Of a stretch of DNA of 64,000 bases, positions 8,268 through 15,366 are shown piece by piece. Origin of the DNA: Desulfobaculum sp044987625 (lineage in GTDB: Bacteria > Desulfobacterota > Desulfovibrionia > Desulfovibrionales > Desulfovibrionaceae). The stretch lies in the NCBI RefSeq assembly GCF_044987625.1, contig NZ_JBJDSB010000001.1, positions 930,001-994,000 on the forward strand, read 5' to 3'. The notes beneath the pieces are model-generated. The model was not told the origin of the DNA and ran no database searches. It saw only the letters and a list, made by a program, of their open reading frames with translations. Positions within the stretch are counted from its first letter, which is position 1, and each line of letters opens with the position of its first letter. A program made the position numbers and the translations under genes.

Positions 8268-9071
8268 CTACAGCACAGCCGCGCAGTCTGTGGTGTCGCC
8301 TTGGAGTTTATCTATGGTGTGCTGGAGCGTCGGCAGAATCGCTTCGAGGTTTTCGCTGACGGCCTTTGGGCTGCCGGGCAGGTTGACGACCAGCGTGGAG
8401 CCGATGGTCCCGGCCACGGCGCGCGAGATGGCGCCGTGCGGCGTTTTGGCGAGGCTGGCTTGCATCATGGCCTGTTCGTAGCCGGGCAGGCGTTTTTCAA
8501 TCACCTTGAGGGTTGCTTCGGGCGTGATGTCGCGTGGTCCAACGCCTGTGCCGCCGCTGGTCAGGATAAGGTCAAAGCCTTGGTGCAGCGACAGGCCGGA
8601 AAGCAGGGCTTTGAGTTGCCGGGCGTCGTCGGGGATAAGGAAGCCTTGGGTCATGCACAGGGGCAGAGTTTTGCTGACGGCTTCTTCGATGAGGGGGCCG
8701 CAGCTATCCTCGCGCATTCCGGCAGCGCCTTTGTCGGACATGACAATCCACGCGAGGCTGATGCCATCCTTCACGCAGGAGAAGCCGTAGGAGCCGGGAT
8801 CGAGATGAATATCCGTCAGCGACTCAAGCACGGCGCCACGGCGCGCGGTGGCCTTGGGGTCTGGCGCGGGGGTCCAAAACAGGGAGCGGATGGCGAAGCA
8901 TTTTTCCTCACCACGCTGGAGGTATGCGCCCACGCCGGGCATCTGATGCGGATGCTCGGGCCAGAGGATATGCCCTGCGGAAGGGTACGTAGGGAGCGGG
9001 GTCTGATCCCCGGCCTTAAAATCGAGTTCCGTTTCGGTGAGGAGGACGATGTCCTTGTATTCGATGCGCAT
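8268..9071 (-). CDS. MogA/MoaB-type molybdopterin-binding protein with N-terminal extension
   Basis: 267 residues. The C-terminal half (from about residue 105) is a MoaB/MogA domain: TSGGTGVGPRDITPEAT binds molybdopterin, and LVVNLPGSPKAVSENL is the family's second motif. Such proteins adenylylate molybdopterin during molybdenum or tungsten cofactor assembly. The first ~100 residues are not part of the standard domain and I do not recognise them; a MOSC-like sorting domain is possible but not shown. ATG 9071 has AAGGAG upstream. The gene follows the DUF1614 gene by 15 bp on the same strand. Confidence 0.8.
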   Translation of the reverse strand: MRIEYKDIVLLTETELDFKAGDQTPLPTYPSAGHILWPEHPHQMPGVGAYLQRGEEKCFAIRSLFWTPAPDPKATARRGAVLESLTDIHLDPGSYGFSCVKDGISLAWIVMSDKGAAGMREDSCGPLIEEAVSKTLPLCMTQGFLIPDDARQLKALLSGLSLHQGFDLILTSGGTGVGPRDITPEATLKVIEKRLPGYEQAMMQASLAKTPHGAISRAVAGTIGSTLVVNLPGSPKAVSENLEAILPTLQHTIDKLQGDTTDCAAVL

Positions 9072-9086
9072 GGTCAGACTCCTTGC

Positions 9087-9788
9087 TTACGCCAACAAAA
9101 CGGCAACGATGCCTGTCACGAAAATACCGTCAAATGTTCCCGCGCCGCCGATGGAAAGTAGCGGCGCGTCGAGCTTGTCGAGCATCCGGCGGTCCCACAG
9201 GTGCAGAACGTCGGCCCCGAGAAGGGTGCCGATGCTGCCCGCCACGTAGGCGACGTGGGCGCTTTGGCCCTCTGGCGCAAAGATGATGGCGCACAGGGCC
9301 GCAACAAGGGGCGGCACAAGCATAGGAATGCCGATGCCTCGCCCTGGCATGGGTCGTGCTACAGCATAGCACACGGCAACAACGCCCGCCACGGCAAGGC
9401 CAAGGCCGAGGGAGATGCCAATTTGCCCCACAACCATAAGGCTGAGAAGACAGGGGATAATGCAACCGCCAAAGTTGACGGCCACCACCTGATCCTGCAG
9501 CTCCATTTCCTGCGGTGAGGCCTGCATGTAGCCGCGGCTATCCATGAACAGGCGGCGCGGCCCAACGGGCACGCGCACGGTGCGCCCGGTGCGAAAGAAC
9601 GGCATATTGACGCCGCTGCCGAGGAGTGTGGCTATAAGAATGAGTAGAGCCTGCCCCGGCGTGAGGCCTATCTTGGTGAAGGCGACGGTGACGAGGCCGA
9701 CTTGTATGAGGATGAAGAAGAATATGAGTCCGAAGACAAGGCCCACAAGGGCGAGCACCATAAACGGAAAGGAGAAGAATGGTCTCAT
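9087..9788 (-). CDS. DUF1614 membrane protein
   Basis: 233 residues with about six hydrophobic segments. It begins with a long hydrophobic stretch after MRPFFSFPF. SGVNMPFFR, VAVNFGGCIIPC and the C-terminal GGAGTFDGIFVTGIVA are typical of DUF1614. The function of the family is unknown to me. It is upstream of, and probably co-transcribed with, the MogA-like gene, and divergent from rmlA. Confidence 0.85.
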   Translation of the reverse strand: MRPFFSFPFMVLALVGLVFGLIFFFILIQVGLVTVAFTKIGLTPGQALLILIATLLGSGVNMPFFRTGRTVRVPVGPRRLFMDSRGYMQASPQEMELQDQVVAVNFGGCIIPCLLSLMVVGQIGISLGLGLAVAGVVAVCYAVARPMPGRGIGIPMLVPPLVAALCAIIFAPEGQSAHVAYVAGSIGTLLGADVLHLWDRRMLDKLDAPLLSIGGAGTFDGIFVTGIVAVLLA

Positions 9789-9944
9789 GAGGTCGCAGAG
9801 CTCCGGCAGGGTTTCACATTCACGGAAAATACCCTATATTTCCATACAGATGACGCGGGCGGCACAATGCCGACTCCGCTGATACAACAGAGTACCCCAG
9901 CCACACGACGAAGTAAAACGGCATTCATACCAGAGGAATCGCGC

Positions 9945-10814
9945 ATGAAAGGCATCATTCTCGCAGGCGGGTCCGGCACCCGGCTTTATCCGCTGACGCG
10001 GGCAACCAGCAAGCAGCTTTTGCCCGTCTACGACAAGCCCATGATCTATTATCCGCTGTCGGTGCTCATGCTGGCGGGCATCCGCGATATTCTCCTCATC
10101 TCCACCCCGCGCGACCTGCCGCGGCTGGAGGAGCTGTTCGGCGACGGATCGCACCTTGGGCTGAATATCAGCTACAAGGTCCAGCCGGAACCAGAGGGCA
10201 TTGCGCAGGCCTTCATTCTGGCGGAGGACTTCATCGGCGACGACTCCGTGTGCCTTATCCTTGGCGACAATATCTTCTACGGACAGGGCCTGTCCGTGAC
10301 GCTTCAGGCGTGCTCGCAGCTGGAGCGCGGCGGCATTATCTTCGGCTACAAGGTCCGCGACCCCGAGCGCTACGGCGTGGTGGAATTCGACGACCTACAA
10401 AACGTTCTGAGCATTGAGGAAAAGCCCAAACAGCCCAAGTCGCGCTACGCTGTGACCGGCCTGTACTTCTACGACAACGACGTGGTGGACATCGCCAAGA
10501 ACCTCAAGCCCTCCGCGCGCGGCGAGCTGGAAATCACGGACGTGAACAATGAGTACCTGCGCCGCGGCCAGCTCAAGGCTGAATTCTTCGGGCGCGGCCT
10601 TGCGTGGCTGGACACCGGCACCCACGAATCCCTCCTGCAGGCCAGCACCTACGTGCAGGCCATACAGGAACGACAGGGCGTCATTGTTTCCAGCATTGAG
10701 GAAATTGCCTACCGCATGGGCTACATCTCGGCGGAGCAACTGGCGAAGCTGGCCGAGGAGATGCTCAAAAACGACTACGGCCGCTATCTCATGGACGTCG
10801 CCAAAGGCGTCTAA
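9945..10814 (+). CDS. rmlA: Glucose-1-phosphate thymidylyltransferase
   Basis: 289 residues. Makes dTDP-glucose, the first step towards dTDP-rhamnose. The N-terminal MKGIILAGGSGTRLYPLT is the nucleotidyl-transferase signature and LILGDNIFYG carries the metal-binding Asp. SKQLLPVYDKPMIYYPLS and WLDTGTHESL are RmlA-specific. ATG 9945 has AGAGGA upstream. A strong terminator follows, so the gene is alone; the other rml genes are not in this window. Confidence 0.95.
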   Translation: MKGIILAGGSGTRLYPLTRATSKQLLPVYDKPMIYYPLSVLMLAGIRDILLISTPRDLPRLEELFGDGSHLGLNISYKVQPEPEGIAQAFILAEDFIGDDSVCLILGDNIFYGQGLSVTLQACSQLERGGIIFGYKVRDPERYGVVEFDDLQNVLSIEEKPKQPKSRYAVTGLYFYDNDVVDIAKNLKPSARGELEITDVNNEYLRRGQLKAEFFGRGLAWLDTGTHESLLQASTYVQAIQERQGVIVSSIEEIAYRMGYISAEQLAKLAEEMLKNDYGRYLMDVAKGV

Positions 10815-10839
10815 CGCGCCGTGACAGACAAAAACGCAT

Positions 10840-10879
10840 CGCGCCCGGAAGGCTTCTGCCTTCCGGGCGCGTTTGTTTT
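10840..10879 (+). terminator. Rho-independent terminator after rmlA
   Basis: 13-bp perfect stem (GCGCCCGGAAGGC / GCCTTCCGGGCGC) with a TTCT loop, then TTTGTTTT. It also lies just past the end of the convergent EAL-HDOD gene. Confidence 0.9.
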
Positions 10880-10896
10880 GAACGGGTGTCGGGCAA

Positions 10897-12180
10897 TCAG
10901 GCGGCGTCGTCGCTTTTGCCCAAGATTTCCTGCGTCCACGCCATGGCCTGCACGTAGAATTTATCGGCGTCCTCCTGCCGGATACCTGTGGCTTGCACCA
11001 CCTCCTGCACGTGCGCCCACTGTCCGCGCTCGTAGGCGCGCGACAGCTCCAGCAGCGGCTTGAGGCGGTTTTCCTGTCCCACAAGGGCCTCTTTGACCTC
11101 GTCATCCAGCGGCACATTCTCCAGAATCTCCTCCATGGGCTGGCCAAGCAGCGCGTCAAGGAGTGAGAACAGCCCCAGCAGGAACATGGTCTCCGGCGAT
11201 ATACCAAACTTTTTGGACAAATCTTCCATCAGTTCCAAAAAGCGCCCCCGGTGCACGGACAGGAAGGCGACCTCCTCGGCCTTTTTGTTGGGGCTAAGGT
11301 CGGACATGATGGCAACGCGCAGCCACTGGGCCAACTGGCGCTGGCCAAGCAGCGTAATGGCGCGGGCGACGGATTCCACCTTGTAGCGCACGCCAAGGCC
11401 CACGGAGTTGATATACTGGAACAGGCGATACGTCAGGGACAGGTCCGCCTGAATAATGCGCCCAAGGCGGACCACGTCAAAGTCCGTGCGACCAAGCTCC
11501 TTGAGCAATTGAATCTTGGCGATTTCGCTGGAGGAAATCTTTTTGCCGGGGATGATCTCCGGCTTGGAGAAAAAGAACCCCTGAAACAGCGAAAAGCCAA
11601 GCTTTCGCGTCACCTCAAAGGTTTCTACGTCCTCCACCTTTTCCGCCAGCAGCGTACAGTCGTAGGACTTGAGCTTGTCCACCGTCTCGCGGATGCGCTG
11701 GGGGTCGGAATCCAGCCCCAGGATGTCCACCTTGATGATGTCCACATACTTGAGAAACGGCTCAAGCTCCGGCTCGCCCATATAGTCGTCCATGGCGAGC
11801 ATGAAGCCCGCTTCCTTGATGGCGGCCACGGCCTCAAGCACATCGGCGTCCGGGCTGACGTCCTCCAGAATCTCCACAATGGCGATATCCGGCGGCAAGG
11901 CGTAGGCGGCGTCCTCCAGCAGAAGCTTTTTGGGGAAGTTGATCAGGGCGCGCTGCCCCTCTTCCATGCCTGCGTACGCCAGCAGAAAGCCGTCGGCGAT
12001 GACCTTGGTCGTGGCCATGTCCGAATCCGTCACAAAGGCCCCTGTCGCATCACCGGAACTGCGGAACAACAACTCATAGCCAAAGACCTTTTGGTCCTGG
12101 TCAAAGATGGGCTGACGGGCCACAAAGACGGATTCGGCAAGTTGCGAGGCGGCAGATTCACTCTGCGTAATTTCAAGCAT
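10897..12180 (-). CDS. EAL-HDOD regulatory protein with degenerate EAL domain
   Basis: 427 residues. The EAL domain (about 15-205) begins with ARQPIFDQDQKVFGYELLFR; the EAL motif reads ELL and the usual DDFGTG reads DDYMGE, so cyclic-di-GMP hydrolysis is unlikely. This YuxH-like pattern is known for the family. The HDOD domain (about 205-395) follows. Start choice: ATG 12180 has GAGG at good spacing, while the upstream ATG 12192 has no ribosome site. Last gene of a minus-strand run: aminotransferase, DUF1844, argC, this gene. Probably a signalling adaptor. Confidence 0.85.
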   Translation of the reverse strand: MLEITQSESAASQLAESVFVARQPIFDQDQKVFGYELLFRSSGDATGAFVTDSDMATTKVIADGFLLAYAGMEEGQRALINFPKKLLLEDAAYALPPDIAIVEILEDVSPDADVLEAVAAIKEAGFMLAMDDYMGEPELEPFLKYVDIIKVDILGLDSDPQRIRETVDKLKSYDCTLLAEKVEDVETFEVTRKLGFSLFQGFFFSKPEIIPGKKISSSEIAKIQLLKELGRTDFDVVRLGRIIQADLSLTYRLFQYINSVGLGVRYKVESVARAITLLGQRQLAQWLRVAIMSDLSPNKKAEEVAFLSVHRGRFLELMEDLSKKFGISPETMFLLGLFSLLDALLGQPMEEILENVPLDDEVKEALVGQENRLKPLLELSRAYERGQWAHVQEVVQATGIRQEDADKFYVQAMAWTQEILGKSDDAA

Positions 12181-12210
12181 GGACGTCCTCATAAAGCGCC
12201 AGAGGCGAAA

Positions 12211-13272
12211 TCAGGGTACCAGCGGAACAAGGTCCAACCCCAGTCCCATATCAAGCCCAAGCATCACGTTGGCATTGGCCAGCGCCTGCCCGGAAGCGCC
12301 ACGGCACAGATTGTCTATGGCAGAAACAACAATCAGGCGCTGCGTTCTGGGATCGACAACCAGACCGATATCACAGAACATTGTGCCCCGGACAAAACGC
12401 GTCTCGGGCAGCTTGCCAAGGGGCAAAACGCGCACCCACGGGGCATTTTCGTACGCCTTGGAGTATAGCAAATGCACTTCATCCAATGAAAGGCTTTTCT
12501 TGAGACGGGCGTAGCTCGTGCTCAGGATGCCCCGGCTGATGGGCAACAGGTGCGTGTTGAACGACACGGTCATCTCCGCGCCGGCAACGCCGGACAGCTC
12601 CTGCTCAATCTCTGGCGTATGGCGGTGCTTGCCAAGGTTGTACGCCTTGAAGGAGTCCGCCACCTCGCAAAACAGCGAGCCAACGCTGGCCTTGCGGCCC
12701 GCGCCCGTGGTTCCGGACTTGGAGTCCACCACAATGCCGTCCGTCTCCACAAGGCCCTCGCGCAGCGCCGGAGACAGGCCCAAAATGACGGACGTCGGAT
12801 AACACCCCGGATTCGCCACCAGCCGCGCGCCGCGCACGGCCTCGGCATTGAACTCCGGCAGGCCAAAGACGGCCTCGGGCAAAAGCTCCGGGTGACGGTG
12901 CTCCAGGCCGTACCAGTCGGCGTAGGTGCCCGCGTCCTTGATGCGGAAGTCGGCGGACAGGTCCACCACTTTCACGCCGCGCGCCACCAGCTCCGCCGCC
13001 ATGTCCATGGCCGTCCCGTGCGGCACGGCCAAAAAGACCAATTCGCACGCCTCGGCAAGGTCCGCCACATCCGGCACGGACACCACCACATCGCCAATGG
13101 GAAAGCCCGCAAGGCTGGGGAACAGCTCGCTCAGGCATTTGCCCGCCTCGGACCGCGACGTGGCCCGCACCAGTTCCATGCCCTCGTGCCTCGCCAACAG
13201 CCGCGCCAACTCAATGCCGGTATACCCGGTCACCCCAACAAGGCCGACAGGGGTACGCTGTGTCATGCTCAT
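12211..13272 (-). CDS. argC: N-acetyl-gamma-glutamyl-phosphate reductase
   Basis: 353 residues. NADPH-dependent reduction of N-acetylglutamyl phosphate in arginine synthesis. GVTGYTGIEL is the dinucleotide-binding loop, NPGCYPTS has the catalytic Cys, and GKHRHTPEIEQ has the catalytic His. The ATG at 13272 lies 3 bp after the stop of the DUF1844 gene and has AGGTAGGGG upstream, which indicates tight coupling. No other arg gene is nearby. Confidence 0.96.
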   Translation of the reverse strand: MSMTQRTPVGLVGVTGYTGIELARLLARHEGMELVRATSRSEAGKCLSELFPSLAGFPIGDVVVSVPDVADLAEACELVFLAVPHGTAMDMAAELVARGVKVVDLSADFRIKDAGTYADWYGLEHRHPELLPEAVFGLPEFNAEAVRGARLVANPGCYPTSVILGLSPALREGLVETDGIVVDSKSGTTGAGRKASVGSLFCEVADSFKAYNLGKHRHTPEIEQELSGVAGAEMTVSFNTHLLPISRGILSTSYARLKKSLSLDEVHLLYSKAYENAPWVRVLPLGKLPETRFVRGTMFCDIGLVVDPRTQRLIVVSAIDNLCRGASGQALANANVMLGLDMGLGLDLVPLVP

Positions 13273-13275
13273 CCC

Positions 13276-13569
13276 CTACCTCGTCTTCAGCACGTATTTC
13301 ATGCGCAGGTCGTACAGCAAATCCGTGATAAGCTGCCGCTCCTCGTCATCCAGATTGCCCTTGGTCTTCTCCTCCAGCATGGAGAGAACATCAATGGAAT
13401 GCTTGGCCAGCGCCAGATTCTCCGTGGGCTTGCCGGTTTCCGGGTCCGGCACCTCGCCCAGCGGCACCAGCGCCGACGACGCCAGCGACATCACAAAGGT
13501 GGAAAACGTCACCTGCGGCAGCGGGATGTTCCCCGACGCCGCGCCCATGCTCTTCTTTTCGTCAGACAT
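13276..13569 (-). CDS. DUF1844 protein
   Basis: 97 residues. PLPQVTFSTFVMSLASSALVPLGE is cut short here to its core, VTFSTFVMSLASSAL, the DUF1844 signature; the C-terminal half is helical (EERQLITDLLYDLRMKY). ATG 13569 has AAGGAG at 7-8 nt, and a longer open frame upstream has unsuitable composition. Translationally coupled to argC. Function unknown. Confidence 0.88.
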   Translation of the reverse strand: MSDEKKSMGAASGNIPLPQVTFSTFVMSLASSALVPLGEVPDPETGKPTENLALAKHSIDVLSMLEEKTKGNLDDEERQLITDLLYDLRMKYVLKTR

Positions 13570-13657
13570 CGTAACGCTCCTTGCGTCATCTGTGCATGTA
13601 CATCCGCCGAAAGAGCCGCGCACCCTGCCGGGTGGCCGCCCTGCTCCGGCGCCGCGC

Positions 13658-14821
13658 CTATTCGGGGTAGCCGCCAGCCATGGCGGCCTCGTACGCACGC
13701 ATACCCTGCTCCATGTAGTCCCGCGCGGCCGTGTAGCCACCGCAGGCCTCAAGTGCGCTCGCCAGCGCATGCAGGCCCGCCAGCACATCGCCATAGTCCA
13801 CATGGCCCATATGGCCAAAGCGGACAATGCGGCCCTTCATCGCGCCCTGACCGCCAGCCAGCACCACGCCGTAGCGCTCCGCGCAGCACTGGAGCACAGC
13901 GCTTCCGTCCACGCCCTCGGGCAGGCGGATGCTCGTCAGGCCCCAGGTAAAGTGCTCCTCGGCAAATAGCTCAAGGCCCATGGCGCGGGCCGCACTGCGC
14001 ACCAGTTGCGTCAGCGCCCACTGCCTGCGGTACACGTTCTCCAGACCCTGCTCCTTGAACATGGCAAGGCAAGTATGCAGGCCCATGAGCAGATTAATGG
14101 GCGGCGTGAAAAGCGTCTGGGAATTCTTCACAATCTTTTCCCGTTCGCCCAGCAGGTTAAAGTAGAACTCACGCGGCTTCACCTCTTCCACGCGCTTCCA
14201 CGCCCGCTCGGACAGCGCCAAAAACGACAGCCCCGGCGGCAGCATCAGCCCCTTTTGCGAGCCGGTCAGCAAGCAGTCCACACCCCACTCATCCATCGGG
14301 CACGGCGAGATGCCAACCGCAGAAATGCCGTCCACCACCAAGAGGACGTCACGCTCCCGCGTAAACGCCGCCAGCTCCTTGATAGGATGCAGCACACCTG
14401 TGGACGTCTCCGACGCCTGCACGAGGATGCCCTTGGCCTTGGGGAACTTCTCCAGCGCAGCGCGCAGGTGGTCCACCGTAATGGCCTTGCCCCACGGCAC
14501 GCTGACAATGGCCGCGTCCAGCCCGTAGGTGGAGGCAATCTCGCCCCAGCGCTCGCCAAACTTGCCGCCCTCAATGACGATGACCTGATCGCCCTTGGCA
14601 AACAGATTCGTGGCCGCCGCCGTCATCGCGCCCGTGCCGGACGACGACATCGCCACCACAGGCTGGCTGGTGCCGAAGAGCCAGCGCAAATCCTTCTGAA
14701 TCTCGCCAAGCAGCGCCGTAAAGCCCGGCTTGCGGTGGTGCACCATATCCATGGCCAACGTCAGCCGGACTTCCTCCGGCATCGGCGTGGGACCGGGAGT
14801 CAACAGTCGCATCTTATCCAT
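13658..14821 (-). CDS. Class V aminotransferase, alanine-glyoxylate/serine type
   Basis: 387 residues, PLP fold I. LLTPGPTPMPEEV at the start, SSGTGAMTAAATNL (phosphate loop), VDGISAVGI with the PLP-ring Asp, and GSQKGLMLPPG with the Schiff-base Lys are seen. Members convert alanine plus glyoxylate, or serine plus pyruvate, or in some sulfate reducers other small amino acids; the substrate cannot be read from sequence. ATG 14821 has AAGGGA upstream; a second ATG lies 9 bp on. First gene of the run down to the EAL-HDOD gene. Confidence 0.87.
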   Translation of the reverse strand: MDKMRLLTPGPTPMPEEVRLTLAMDMVHHRKPGFTALLGEIQKDLRWLFGTSQPVVAMSSSGTGAMTAAATNLFAKGDQVIVIEGGKFGERWGEIASTYGLDAAIVSVPWGKAITVDHLRAALEKFPKAKGILVQASETSTGVLHPIKELAAFTRERDVLLVVDGISAVGISPCPMDEWGVDCLLTGSQKGLMLPPGLSFLALSERAWKRVEEVKPREFYFNLLGEREKIVKNSQTLFTPPINLLMGLHTCLAMFKEQGLENVYRRQWALTQLVRSAARAMGLELFAEEHFTWGLTSIRLPEGVDGSAVLQCCAERYGVVLAGGQGAMKGRIVRFGHMGHVDYGDVLAGLHALASALEACGGYTAARDYMEQGMRAYEAAMAGGYPE

Positions 14822-14956
14822 ATCCCTTCCATCCCTTGCAATGCGTTCAAATACACACACCTGCGAAAGCGCAGGCTTCTCAACAAAAGTCGTCGCCCTC
14901 CCCATAAGGGCGGTGGCGGTGGTGCCACTGGCTGGCCGAGGCGGGCTGGGCGGAGC

Positions 14957-15334
14957 GTTTTGTGCTCCGCAGGCTTAAGGGCCGTGGGCCCTTAAGAATC
15001 CCATGTGCGCACAGACGGGGCGCCCGTAGAAGGCACTGTCGTCACCCCTGACATGCTCCCGTCCGTGTGGATATGGGATTTTTTTTGGGGGGGCGTTTGC
15101 GTCGTGCGAAAGGCGGTGAGAATCCCTGTTATGCCCTTAGCAAAAAGACAAAGACAAAAGGCAGAAGAAGCCGCCCGCCCACCCCTATTTATCGGGCGGC
15201 TTCCGCCCGATAAATCCTGGGGATTCTCAAGGGTGTCACACCCTTGAGCAGCTCTGCTATCTTTATCTCTAAGGCCCTTCGTCCTTTCAGGCCGAACGAC
15301 CTAAGAGCTAAAGCCGCCGGAGGCACTCTTCCTC
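14957..15334 (+). repeat. Dispersed structured element, copy B (complete, extended right end)
   Basis: Core 14964-15130 is collinear with copy A (GTCGTCACCCCTGAC, T8G7 tract, GGCGGTGAGAATCCCTG). The left hairpin at 14974-14996 has arms CTTAAGGGCC / GGCCCTTAAG. Both changed bases (C to T and G to A relative to copy A) are paired, so the stem is preserved. After a 55-bp spacer come a perfect stem ATTTATCGGGCGG / CCGCCCGATAAAT at 15187-15215, the linker CCTGGGGATT, and a hairpin at 15226-15248. The right end is about 65 bp longer than in copy A. That extension is recognisable again, inverted, at 56300-56390. It ends in GCCGCCGGAGGCAC. Confidence 0.85.
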
Positions 15335-15366
15335 TTCCCTCTTCCCTCTTCAGCCTTCACCCGGCG

